Of a DNA stretch of 13,710 bases, positions 1 through 6,985 are shown one piece after another. Under the pieces are notes generated by a model. The model searched no databases. It was not told the DNA's origin and saw only the letters and a list, made by a program, of their open reading frames with translations. Position 1 is the stretch's first letter, and each line of letters starts with the position of its first letter. The position numbers were made by a program, and so were the translations under genes. Source of the stretch: Streptosporangiaceae bacterium (GTDB taxonomy: Bacteria; Actinomycetota; Actinomycetes; Streptosporangiales; Streptosporangiaceae); contig JAICWX010000235.1 of the NCBI GenBank assembly GCA_025934635.1, positions 1-13,710 on the forward strand, written 5' to 3'.

Positions 1-1
1 C

Positions 2-361
2 GAGTTCGTCCACGTCCACCCGGAGGAGAACGTCGGCGCGGCCATCGCGCTGCTGCGCGAGTACGACGTGTCCCAGCTGCCCGTGGTCAAGGAGGAGCCG
101 CCGGTGATGGCGGCCGAGGTGGTCGGCTCGGTCGTGGAGCGCGACCTGCTCGACGCCCTGATAGCCGGCCGGGCCCGGCCGTCCGATCCGGTCGGCGGGC
201 ACATGTCGGCGCCGCTGCCGACCGTCGGCCTGGGCGAGCCGGTTTCCCAGGCGGTCCTGGCGCTGGAGAAGGCGGGCGCGGCGCTCGTGCACGTGAACGG
301 CAAGCCGACCGGGCTGCTCACCCGGCAGGACATGCTCACCTTCCTAGCTTCGAACAGCTGA
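2..361 (+). CDS. cbs: Cystathionine beta-synthase, C-terminal part (CBS-domain pair), truncated by window edge
   Basis: The open frame enters from the left edge and ends at TGA 359-361, so only about 119 C-terminal residues are present. They form a regulatory CBS-domain pair. The first repeat contains YDVSQLPVV and a following VVGSVVERDLL. The second contains MSAPLPTVGLGEPVSQAV and ends in VNGKPTGLLTRQDMLTFLA. The PLP-binding catalytic domain lies outside the window. By family knowledge the full enzyme condenses homocysteine with serine to cystathionine in the cytoplasm. The assignment rests on the CBS pair being C-terminal and on the gene lying 33 bp upstream of a cystathionine gamma-synthase/lyase, an arrangement also found in mycobacteria. 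Another CBS-domain protein cannot be fully excluded without the N-terminus. The GTG at 68 is an internal valine, not a start. Confidence 0.82.
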   Translation, partial: EFVHVHPEENVGAAIALLREYDVSQLPVVKEEPPVMAAEVVGSVVERDLLDALIAGRARPSDPVGGHMSAPLPTVGLGEPVSQAVLALEKAGAALVHVNGKPTGLLTRQDMLTFLASNS

Positions 362-381
362 CCCGGAACAGCTGAGACAAC

Positions 382-386
382 GGAGG
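382..386 (+). promoter_or_regulatory. Ribosome binding site of metB
   Basis: GGAGG lies 8 bases before ATG 395 and fixes that start. It sits in the 33-bp gap after the cbs stop codon, which supports translation from a shared cbs-metB transcript. Confidence 0.8.
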
Positions 387-394
387 AATCGCTG

Positions 395-1546
395 ATGACC
401 AGCCACGACGGCTTCGAGACCCTGGCCATTCACGCCGGCCAGGAGCCCGACCCGGTCACCGGGGCAGTCGTGCCGCCGATCTACCAGGTGTCCACCTACA
501 AGCAGGACGGGGTGGGCGGCCTGCGCGGCGGCTACGAGTACTCCCGGTCGGGCAATCCGACCAGGACCGCGCTCGAGCAGTGCCTGACCGCACTGGAGGG
601 CGGCGCGGCGGCGCTCGCCTTCGCCTCCGGCCTGGCCGCCGAGGACTGCCTGATCAGGACGGCCTGCTCGCCGGGTGACCACGTGCTCATCCCGGACGAC
701 GCCTACGGCGGCACGTACCGGCTGTTCGCCCGGGTGTTCACCGGTTGGGGACTGAGCCACGGCGTGGTCCCGATCACGGACGTAGCGGCCGTGCGCGAGC
801 AGCTCGCCGCCCGCAAGGCCGCCCTGGTCTGGATCGAGACGCCGACCAACCCGCTGCTCGGCATCGCCGACATCCGGGCGCTGGCGCAGGCGGCGCACGA
901 GGCCGGCGCGCTGCTCGTGGTGGACAACACCTTCGCCTCGCCGTACCTGCAGCAGCCGCTCGCGCTGGGAGCCGACGTGGTGGTCCACTCCACCACCAAG
1001 TACCTGGGCGGCCACTCGGACGTGGTCGGAGGAGCCCTGGTGGTGGCCGACCACGAGCTCGCCGAGCGGCTCGCCTTCACCCAGAACGCCACCGGGGCGG
1101 TGGCGGCCCCGTTCGACGCGTGGCTGACGCTGCGCGGCGTCAAGACCCTGGCCGCCCGGATGGACCGGCACTGCCGGAACGCGATGCGGGTCGCGCAGAT
1201 GCTGTCCGAGCATCCGGCCGTAGCCGAGGTCCTCTACCCGGGCCTGCCTTCGCACCCCGGCCACAAGACCGCCCAGGAGCAGATGCGCGCGTTCGGCGGC
1301 ATGGTGTCGTTCCGGCTGCTGGCGGGCGAGGAGGCGGCCGTTCGGACCTGCGGCCGGACCCGCCTGTTCACGCTGGGCGAGTCGCTCGGCGGGGTGGAGT
1401 CGCTGATCGAGCATCCCAAGCGGATGACCCACGCCTCGGTCACCGGCTCGGAACTGGAAGTCCCCGGCGACCTGATCAGGCTCTCAGTCGGCATCGAAGA
1501 CTGCGACGACCTCCTCGACGACCTCCGCCAAGCGCTCGTCGACTAG
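395..1546 (+). CDS. metB: Cystathionine gamma-synthase / gamma-lyase (PLP-dependent)
   Basis: This 383-residue protein is of normal length for the Cys/Met-metabolism PLP enzyme family (fold type I). Visible signatures are YEYSRSGNPT (47-56, cofactor phosphate contact from the neighbouring subunit), a VVDNTF stretch with Asp177 facing the PLP ring, and HSTTKYLGGHSD with Lys202 as the Schiff-base lysine. SLGGVESLIEHP carries Glu335, the acid typical of gamma-synthases and gamma-lyases rather than beta-lyases. Arg362 in RLSVGIE should bind the substrate carboxylate. The enzyme either makes cystathionine from activated homoserine and cysteine, or splits cystathionine to cysteine, 2-oxobutyrate and ammonia. 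Sequence alone does not separate the two. Coupling to cbs favours a role in the reverse (homocysteine to cysteine) route. The start at ATG 395 has a good GGAGG. The symbol follows common actinobacterial annotation. Confidence 0.93.
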   Translation: MTSHDGFETLAIHAGQEPDPVTGAVVPPIYQVSTYKQDGVGGLRGGYEYSRSGNPTRTALEQCLTALEGGAAALAFASGLAAEDCLIRTACSPGDHVLIPDDAYGGTYRLFARVFTGWGLSHGVVPITDVAAVREQLAARKAALVWIETPTNPLLGIADIRALAQAAHEAGALLVVDNTFASPYLQQPLALGADVVVHSTTKYLGGHSDVVGGALVVADHELAERLAFTQNATGAVAAPFDAWLTLRGVKTLAARMDRHCRNAMRVAQMLSEHPAVAEVLYPGLPSHPGHKTAQEQMRAFGGMVSFRLLAGEEAAVRTCGRTRLFTLGESLGGVESLIEHPKRMTHASVTGSELEVPGDLIRLSVGIEDCDDLLDDLRQALVD

Positions 1547-1681
1547 TCCCGGCCCGAGATGGGTTAAATCCCCCGCGAGCCAAAGGGCGCCGTCGCTGTC
1601 CTGGACTGAGGAGCGAGGAGCTTGCGACGAGCGACGAGGGAAGGCAGCGACTCAAGGGCGCCCGGAGGCGAGCGGGATAGC
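1547..1681. other. Non-coding region between convergent metB and the small membrane-protein gene
   Basis: These 135 bases lie between two convergent genes. I see no gene and no convincing hairpin with a T run. The notable content is a short composite tandem repeat at 1608-1637, listed separately. Two copies of AGGGCGCC also occur, near 1583 and 1655. Confidence 0.6.
1608..1637. repeat. Composite 7-bp tandem repeats: (GAGGAGC)x2, TT, (GCGACGA)x2
   Basis: GAGGAGC occurs twice head to tail (1608-1614, 1615-1621). Two T bases follow, then GCGACGA twice head to tail (1624-1630, 1631-1637). All four units are perfect and the plus strand is purine-rich. The element sits between convergent gene ends, where small dispersed repeats often lie. 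Whether it recurs in the genome cannot be seen here. Confidence 0.75.
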
Positions 1682-1990
1682 TCAGCTGCGGGTAGCCGGG
1701 GAGTTCTCCTGGCTGTTCGGCGTGGCGGCTACGGGGCGGGGCTTGTAGGCCAGGGCGAACCAGGCGCCGACGGCAAAGACGATGCCGACGACCAGCGAAC
1801 CGACGGCCTTCAGCGGGTGGTGCCCGCTGGAGCTGGCGATGTGCCCGGGGATGAAGCTCGGCAGCGAACTGGCCGGCTCGGCGATGTAGATGATGCCGAC
1901 GACGATGAACACCAAGGCGATGATGCCGAGAATCACCGCGAGAATTGTCCGGCCGGACGACCTCTCGACCGATCCGCTGCTAGAACTCAC
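1682..1990 (-). CDS. Small two-helix membrane protein, function unknown
   Basis: This encodes 102 residues from a GTG start at 1990, chosen because AGGAGG (1995-2000) lies 4 bases upstream. An upstream in-frame GTG at 2011 would place that Shine-Dalgarno inside the coding region. The N-terminus is short, Ser-rich and hydrophilic (MSSSSGSVERSSGRT). Helix 1 is about residues 15-38 (LAVILGIIALVFIVVGIIYI). A roughly 30-residue loop with HH follows, then helix 2 at about 65-86 (VGSLVVGIVFAVGAWFALAY) and a Pro/Ser-rich tail. I recognise no named family with confidence. It is the last gene of the run formed with the AAA+ and VWA genes, 65 bp after the VWA stop. Co-transcription is plausible, but a separate promoter is possible. 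A membrane partner of that pair is an inference from position only. Confidence 0.72.
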   Translation of the reverse strand: MSSSSGSVERSSGRTILAVILGIIALVFIVVGIIYIAEPASSLPSFIPGHIASSSGHHPLKAVGSLVVGIVFAVGAWFALAYKPRPVAATPNSQENSPATRS

Positions 1991-1994
1991 GATT

Positions 1995-2000
1995 CCTCCT
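1995..2000 (-). promoter_or_regulatory. Ribosome binding site deciding the start of the small membrane-protein gene
   Basis: On the minus strand AAGGAGG is followed by AATC and then GTG. The match to the anti-Shine-Dalgarno is full but the spacing is short (4 bases). A small hairpin (CGCGG, 5-base loop, CCGCG at 2011-2025) lies just upstream, between the VWA stop and this site. Confidence 0.7.
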
Positions 2001-2055
2001 TGTGCGGGCACGCGGCTGGACCGCGCGCCGAGGGTCCTCAGCCGACGAGGAAAAT

Positions 2056-4032
2056 CTACCGCCGGCCGGAGCCCCGGGTGCGGAGGAAGTCACGGATGAC
2101 ATACTCACCGAGACGTTCGGGTGCCGCCTGCAGCACACGCCCGCCGTTCCTCCTCGCTACGTTGTCAACGAACGCGCTGAGCCTCGCGTCGTCAGCCAGC
2201 ATGAATATATTCAGCGCGGCGTGCCGGCGGGTCATCTTGTCCACCTCGGCCAGCGTGAGCTCGACGGTCTCGGGGGACGGCGGCCAGTCGAACCAGGAGC
2301 GCCCGTCACGCTGCAGGTGGGCCGTGGGTTCGCCGTCGGTCACGACCAGGACGACCGGCTCGTGCTCCGGGTGCCGGTCGATATGGCGCCCGGCCAGCAT
2401 CAGCGCATGGTGCAGGTTGGTGCCTTGCACCATGTCCCAGCCGAGGCCGGCGAGTTCGGTCTCGCGCAGCTCGCGCGCGTAGTTGGAAAAGCCGACGACC
2501 TGAACCGCGTCCTGCGGGAACCGGCTGCGCAGCAAAGCGTGCAGCGCCAGCGCCGTCTGCTTGGCCGCCGCCCAGGTGCCGCGCAGCTGCATCGAGTAGG
2601 ACAAGTCGACGAGCAGCGATACCACCGCCGCGCTGCGCCGCTCGGTCTCCGCCACCTCGAAGTCGCGGGCCGAAAGCTTGACCGCCGTACCCCGGGCGGG
2701 CGGGCCGCCCCGCAGGACCGCGTTGCGGACCGTCGCGGGGACGTCCAGGGGCTGCTCGTCACCGAATTCCCAGGAGCGCGTGGTCCCGGTGAACTCCCCG
2801 GCCTGGCCGGCGTCGCGCTGGTCATGGTCGCCGGACTGACGGCCGAAGTTGAGATCGCCGAAGATCTTGCGCAGCGCCGTGTCACCGAGGCGGCGCACCG
2901 CCTTGGGGGTGAGCTCGAGCTGCCCGGCGTTGCGGGTCAGGTAGCCCTGCCGTTCGAGCTCGCGCTCGATCCGGCGCAGCGCCTCGATGTCGTCCACGGC
3001 CTGCCGCCCGAAGGCGCGCCGGACCGCTTCCTCGTCGACGTCGTCCAGGCTGGCACCGGGGTAGTCCTGGCCGAGCGCCGTCTCGAGCTCGCCCAGGTCG
3101 GCCAGCTCCGCCAGGGCCGTGGTGGCGTCGCCGAGGCCGAGCGGCTGATCGCCGGACATCTGGACGCTGCCGGACACGCCGGCCCGGTCGAGCTCCGGGC
3201 GCCGGGACCGGAGCGCGTCGGCCAGCCGGGCCATCTCGGCGGCCAGGCCCGCGTCCTCCAGCGCGTTCGCCATCAGCTGGGCGAGTTCCTCGCGCTGCTC
3301 GTCGCTGAGCGAGCGAAGCAGCCGTTCCGCCGCGGCCATCCGGCTGACCAGCGAGTCGATCAGCTCCTCGAGGTTCTGCGGCTGGTCGGGGAACATGTCG
3401 CCGTAGCGCTCCATGAAATCCTCGAAGTCCGCCTGGGTGTGCTCGCCGCGGGCGTCAGCGGCCATCATCTGGTTCAGGTCGCCGAGCATGTCCTTGACCC
3501 GCTGCATCGCCTGCGGGTCGGGGTTCTGCATAGCCTGCTTCATGCCGCGGAACTGGCTGTCCAGCACGTCGCTGCGGAGCATGTCCTTGAGCTGCTCGAA
3601 GGTCTGGCGGGCGGCGTCCGACCGCCAGTCGTAGTCGGCCAGCTGCCGGATCGCCTGCGCCGTGTCGGCGGGCAGCGCGTCCAGGTCGGCCTCGCGCATC
3701 CGGGCCTCGTCGCCCGGGTCCGGGAACAGCTCGGCCCGCTCCTGCCCGACGGCCGTGTCGAGCAGGGCCCGGGCCTGCTCGAGGATGCCGTCGAGGCGCC
3801 CGCTGCCGCGGATCTCCCGCTGCCGGTCGCGGACCCGGCGCAGCAGGTCGTCCAGGCCGCGGCGGCCGGCCTGGTCACCGAGACCGCGGCGGAGCAGCTC
3901 CCGCAGCGCGTCGGCCGGGTTGGCCCCGGCCAGGATCGAATCGCCCATCTCGTCGACGGCGCCGCGCACGTCGAACGGGAGCGCGAGCGGATCCGGCCCG
4001 TAGACGTAGCGCCCGTACCGGTATTTCGCCAT
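2056..4032 (-). CDS. VWA-domain protein, partner of the adjacent MoxR-type AAA+ ATPase
   Basis: The protein has 658 residues and no signal peptide or membrane segment, so it is probably cytoplasmic. About residues 1-440 are helical, charged and rich in Arg, Asp and Glu, with several likely coiled-coil stretches (for example 221-280 and 345-365). The C-terminal third is a von Willebrand factor A domain starting near 468. The MIDAS motif is intact: DLSYS (Asp476, Ser478, Ser480), a Thr at 538 in GTNLHHAL, and TDGEP with Asp566. By family knowledge, VWA proteins next to MoxR/Mg-chelatase-like ATPases act as metal-dependent adaptors or substrate recruiters. From memory, the same order is seen in the Mycobacterium tuberculosis pair Rv0958/Rv0959. 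The start ATG 4032 has GAGG 6 bases upstream. It lies 39 bp after the AAA+ gene, which suggests one operon. No substrate can be named. Confidence 0.88.
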   Translation of the reverse strand: MAKYRYGRYVYGPDPLALPFDVRGAVDEMGDSILAGANPADALRELLRRGLGDQAGRRGLDDLLRRVRDRQREIRGSGRLDGILEQARALLDTAVGQERAELFPDPGDEARMREADLDALPADTAQAIRQLADYDWRSDAARQTFEQLKDMLRSDVLDSQFRGMKQAMQNPDPQAMQRVKDMLGDLNQMMAADARGEHTQADFEDFMERYGDMFPDQPQNLEELIDSLVSRMAAAERLLRSLSDEQREELAQLMANALEDAGLAAEMARLADALRSRRPELDRAGVSGSVQMSGDQPLGLGDATTALAELADLGELETALGQDYPGASLDDVDEEAVRRAFGRQAVDDIEALRRIERELERQGYLTRNAGQLELTPKAVRRLGDTALRKIFGDLNFGRQSGDHDQRDAGQAGEFTGTTRSWEFGDEQPLDVPATVRNAVLRGGPPARGTAVKLSARDFEVAETERRSAAVVSLLVDLSYSMQLRGTWAAAKQTALALHALLRSRFPQDAVQVVGFSNYARELRETELAGLGWDMVQGTNLHHALMLAGRHIDRHPEHEPVVLVVTDGEPTAHLQRDGRSWFDWPPSPETVELTLAEVDKMTRRHAALNIFMLADDARLSAFVDNVARRNGGRVLQAAPERLGEYVIRDFLRTRGSGRR

Positions 4033-4071
4033 GCTGTGCCTCTTTTGCCGTGCCTTCTAAAGGCCAGGTGC

Positions 4072-5502
4072 CTAGGTCCCGTACACGATGGTGTCGCCGT
4101 CGGTGTCCTTGGACAGCCGGCGCATCAGGTACAGCCCTTCGAGCGCGAATTCCAGTGCCGCGGCCGCGTGCCCGAAGGATTCGCCGCCCTCCATGCCCAG
4201 CCGGGACATGATCCGGGCCAGACCGGGGACGTCGCCGATCCGCTTGAGCAGCTCGGTGGCGGGCACCAGCTCGCCCGTTTCGACCGTGCCGCCCTCTTCG
4301 AACTTGGTCAGCAGGCCGGACAGGTCCACGCTGCCCAGCCGGGACCGGAAGGTGTCGGCCGTGGCCCGGCGCAGCATCGCGGCGAGCACCTCTTCCTCGC
4401 GGCCTTCCTCGCTGACCTCGAACTCGACCTTGCCGCGCAGCGTGCTCACCACGGCCGGCAGGTCGCACACCCGGGCGACCGGCGTCTCGTCCGCCAGTTC
4501 GGTCAGCGCGGACCGGCGCACGGCGGACGCCACCGCGCTCTCGGCTGCGGCGATGGCGAACCGGGCGGAGACCCCGGAGCGCGCGTCCACGGCGGGCGAC
4601 TCGCGGACCCCGCGGGTGAACCTGGCGATCACTTCCACCAGGTGCTCGGGGAGCTCGGCCCCGGTCCAGACGTTGGCTTCCTGCCTGATCAGGGTGAGCT
4701 CGTCGGCCAGGGACAGCGGGTAATGGGTGCGGATCTCCGCGCCGAACCGGTCCTTGAGCGGCGTGATGATGCGTCCCCGGTTGGTGTAGTCCTCGGGGTT
4801 GGCGCTGGCCACGAGCAGCAGGTCGAGCGGCAGCCGCAGCGCGTAGCCGCGGATGCCGATGTCGCGCTCCTCCAGCACGTTCAGCAGCGACACCTGGATC
4901 CGCTCGGCCAGGTCGGGCAGTTCGTTCAGGGAGAAGATGCCGCGGTTGGTCCGGGGCACCAGGCCGTAGTGGATGGTCTCCGGGTCGCCCAGGGTCCGCC
5001 CCTCGGCCACCTTGACCGGGTCGATGTCACCGATCAGGTCGCCGACGCTGGTGTCCGGGGTGGCGAGCTTCTCGCCGTACCGCTCGTCCCGGTGCCGCCA
5101 GCTGACCGGCAGGTCGTCACCGAGTTCGGCGGCGAGGCGGCGGCACCGCGCGCAGGCGGGGTAGTACGGGTGGTCGTTGATCTCGCAGCCCTCGACCACG
5201 GGCGTCCACTCGTCGAGCAGCCCGCCCAGGGTCCGGATCAGCCGGGTCTTACCCTGGCCGCGCTCACCGAGCAGGATGATGTCGTGCCCGGCGATCAGGG
5301 ATCGCTCGAGGTGCGGCACGACAGTCTGCCCGAACCCGATGATGCCGGGAAAGGGATCTTGCCCCGCCCGCAGCATGGCGAGCAGGTTAGTGCGTATCTC
5401 CTCCTTGACACCGCGGTACTCGTGGCCGCTGGCGCGCAGTTCGCCGAGGGTGACAGGGGCTGGTGTGCTTGCGTGGTGATGCTGGCTGTGTTGCTCCACC
5501 AT
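4072..5502 (-). CDS. AAA+ ATPase of the MoxR / magnesium-chelatase ChlI type
   Basis: A protein of 476 residues if started at ATG 5502. The AAA+ core is complete: Walker A GERGQGKT (79-86), a Walker B-position strand GIFSLNELPDL (188-198), sensor-1 VASANPEDYTNRGRI (Asn235), and PLKDRFGAEIR with Arg252 as the likely arginine finger. The first acidic residue of Walker B is replaced by Asn193, while Glu194 is kept. I believe this is usual in this actinobacterial subfamily. An insertion after Walker A carries Cys106, His111, Cys117 and Cys120, a spacing that could bind zinc. The role is probably ATP-driven remodeling together with the VWA protein encoded 39 bp downstream. It is not expected to be a true Mg-chelatase subunit, because no bacteriochlorophyll genes are near. 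The start is uncertain: ATG 5502, GTG 5499 and ATG 5535 are all in frame and none has a clear Shine-Dalgarno. Confidence 0.88.
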   Translation of the reverse strand: MVEQHSQHHHASTPAPVTLGELRASGHEYRGVKEEIRTNLLAMLRAGQDPFPGIIGFGQTVVPHLERSLIAGHDIILLGERGQGKTRLIRTLGGLLDEWTPVVEGCEINDHPYYPACARCRRLAAELGDDLPVSWRHRDERYGEKLATPDTSVGDLIGDIDPVKVAEGRTLGDPETIHYGLVPRTNRGIFSLNELPDLAERIQVSLLNVLEERDIGIRGYALRLPLDLLLVASANPEDYTNRGRIITPLKDRFGAEIRTHYPLSLADELTLIRQEANVWTGAELPEHLVEVIARFTRGVRESPAVDARSGVSARFAIAAAESAVASAVRRSALTELADETPVARVCDLPAVVSTLRGKVEFEVSEEGREEEVLAAMLRRATADTFRSRLGSVDLSGLLTKFEEGGTVETGELVPATELLKRIGDVPGLARIMSRLGMEGGESFGHAAAALEFALEGLYLMRRLSKDTDGDTIVYGT

Positions 5503-5517
5503 TCGACAGTATGTCGA
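5503..5517. promoter_or_regulatory. Perfect 15-bp palindrome at the AAA+ gene start (operator candidate)
   Basis: TCGACA (5503-5508), spacer GTA, TGTCGA (5512-5517). Both arms match perfectly, in the spacer between the divergent AAA+ and ilvA genes. On the minus strand the palindrome contains TACTGT (5511-5506), which fits a TANNNT -10 box and would place transcription start about at 5499, on the GTG codon. It could therefore be a repressor site over the core promoter of a leaderless transcript. The -35 region is poor, so the promoter call is tentative. Confidence 0.5.
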
Positions 5518-5608
5518 GATCGCCGGTCTTCGCATCTGCGGGTGCGCCGGCCGGGTCGGCTGCGCTGTGGCCGCGGCGGGCCGGCGCGGGATGGCACACT
5601 TCTATCTC

Positions 5609-6829
5609 GTGGCGATAACACCAGGCGCGGTCGGTCCCGAGGACGTGACCGCGGCCCGCAAGCTGATCACCGATGTGATCTCGGACACGCCCCTGATCCA
5701 CTCCCGTGTGCTGTCCGAGGCCGTAGGCGGGCCGGTGTTCCTCAAGTGCGAGAACCTGCAGCGGACGGGATCATTCAAGGTCCGCGGAGCCTACAACCGG
5801 ATCGCTCGCCTGGACGAGGCCGAACGAGCCCGGGGTGTCGTGGCGGCCAGCGCCGGCAACCACTCCCAGGGGGTCGCGTTCGCGGCCGGGCGGCTCGGCT
5901 GCGCCGCCACCGTGTTCATGCCGGCCGGCGCGCCGCTGCCCAAGGTGCAGGCCACGCGGGGTTACGGCGCCGAGGTCATCCTGCACGGCAGCCGCGTGGA
6001 GGACGCCGTCGCCGAGGCGCTGGCCTTCGCCGAGCGGACCGGCGCGGTGTTCATCCACCCGTACGATCACCCGGACATCGTGGCCGGGCAGGGCACGGTC
6101 GGCCTCGAGATCGTCGAGCAGTGCCCGCCGGTCCGCACGGTCGTGGTGCCGGCCGGCGGTGGCGGCCTGGTGGCCGGCGTCACGGTGGCGGTGAAGGGCC
6201 TCGACCCGGAGATCAGCGTCGTGGGCGTGCAGGCGGAGGCGGTCGCCCCGTACCCGGGCTCACTGGCGGCCGGGCGCCCGCTGGCGGTGCAGGCTACCTC
6301 GACCATGGCGGACGGCATCGCGGTCAGCTGCCCCGGGGATGTCCCGTTCGCCATCCTGGCTACCCACGCGGGACGGGTGGTGACGGTCTCGGAGGAGAGC
6401 CTGTCCCGCGGGCTGCTGCTGTGCCTGGAGCGGGCCAAGCAGGTGGTCGAGCCGGCCGGGGCGGCCGGGGTGGCCGCCGTTCTCGAGCATGCCCGCGACT
6501 TCGCCCCGCCGGTCGTGGTGGTGCTCTCCGGCGGCAACATCGACCCGCTGCTGCTGGCCAAGCTGCTCCGCCACGGCCTCAGCGCGGCCGGCCGCTACCT
6601 GGCTTTCCGCTGCCGGCTGCCCGATCGTCCCGGGTCGCTGGCCAAGCTTCTCGGCGACCTGGCCGACCTGGGCGCGAACGTGCTCGAGGTCGGGCACGAG
6701 CGACTGGCGCCGCGGCTGCACGTCGACGAGGTCGAGGTGGTCCTGCAGGTCGAGACCCGCGGTCCTGAGCACTGCGGCGAGGTCATCGGCGCGCTGCGCG
6801 ACGCGGGCTACTCTCTCGCCTTCGCCTGA
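5609..6829 (+). CDS. ilvA: Threonine ammonia-lyase (threonine dehydratase) with C-terminal ACT domain
   Basis: A PLP fold-type II enzyme of 406 residues from GTG 5609. Motifs: KCENLQRTGSFKVRGAYN with Lys57 as the Schiff-base lysine, SAGNHSQG (81-88), the glycine loop PAGGGGLVAG (181-190) that holds the PLP phosphate, STMADG (231-236) and SGGN (307-310). Residues 330-406 form a single ACT domain (FRCRLPDRPGSLAKLL), the usual amino-acid-binding allosteric module. Classical biosynthetic IlvA has a longer double regulatory region. The reaction is L-threonine to 2-oxobutyrate and ammonia, feeding isoleucine synthesis or threonine catabolism. The start is ambiguous. ATG 5591 and GTG 5567 are also in frame, but the codons before 5609 look non-coding and the family's N-terminus fits MAITPGAVGPEDV. 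The gene is divergent from the AAA+ gene. Confidence 0.93.
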   Translation: MAITPGAVGPEDVTAARKLITDVISDTPLIHSRVLSEAVGGPVFLKCENLQRTGSFKVRGAYNRIARLDEAERARGVVAASAGNHSQGVAFAAGRLGCAATVFMPAGAPLPKVQATRGYGAEVILHGSRVEDAVAEALAFAERTGAVFIHPYDHPDIVAGQGTVGLEIVEQCPPVRTVVVPAGGGGLVAGVTVAVKGLDPEISVVGVQAEAVAPYPGSLAAGRPLAVQATSTMADGIAVSCPGDVPFAILATHAGRVVTVSEESLSRGLLLCLERAKQVVEPAGAAGVAAVLEHARDFAPPVVVVLSGGNIDPLLLAKLLRHGLSAAGRYLAFRCRLPDRPGSLAKLLGDLADLGANVLEVGHERLAPRLHVDEVEVVLQVETRGPEHCGEVIGALRDAGYSLAFA

Positions 6830-6838
6830 GCCTGTTCT

Positions 6839-6852
6839 CCCCGTATCCGGGG
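6839..6852 (+). terminator. Possible hairpin terminator after ilvA
   Basis: CCCCG (6839-6843), loop TATC, CGGGG (6848-6852), followed by only TTG. The stem is short but all G/C with a four-base loop, 10 bases after the ilvA stop. Without a T run, its termination efficiency is uncertain. Confidence 0.4.
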
Positions 6853-6915
6853 TTGTGCCTGATCGCCGCGAATGACCGAATTTGGCCAGGATGGCGTTGG
6901 TAATGTGTGAGATCT

Positions 6916-6927
6916 GTAACCGTTTAC
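6916..6927. promoter_or_regulatory. Near-palindrome upstream of the NB-ARC/TPR gene
   Basis: GTAACC followed directly by GTTTAC pairs at 5 of 6 positions, about 60 bases before GTG 6986. The surrounding 6870-6930 stretch is less GC-rich than the genes, as promoters often are. I could not place a convincing -35/-10 pair. It may be a regulator site, but with low certainty. Confidence 0.3.
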
Positions 6928-6985
6928 GTCACCTCAGTTGCTGACCGTGAGGTACGGGTCTTGATGGAGGGAGCGGTGGGGGCCG

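Noticed and set aside
344..1432. Long minus-strand open frame opposite metB
   Set aside because: This is a shadow of the metB codon pattern; the translation is Arg/Gly/His-rich and without motifs.
1674..1696. Stretch resembling the D-arm of a tRNA (TAGCTCAGCTGCGGGTAG)
   Set aside because: No acceptor stem, anticodon arm or T-arm follows, and the bases are the 3' end of the small membrane-protein gene on the minus strand.
5503..5517. LexA/SOS box at the AAA+ promoter
   Set aside because: The actinobacterial SOS box is TCGAAC-N4-GTTCGA. Here the arms are TCGACA/TGTCGA with a 3-base spacer, so the inner bases and spacing differ.
2002..6768. Very long plus-strand open frame (1588 codons) across the AAA+ and VWA genes
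   Set aside because: It is antisense to two genes with clear motifs and runs partly out of frame through ilvA. Its composition (Gly, Arg, Val, His, Gln) is typical of a high-GC shadow frame and no domain is visible.
6882..6906. TTGGCC/TAATGT as a promoter for the NB-ARC/TPR gene
   Set aside because: The spacer is only about 13 bases, too short for a sigma-70 type promoter.
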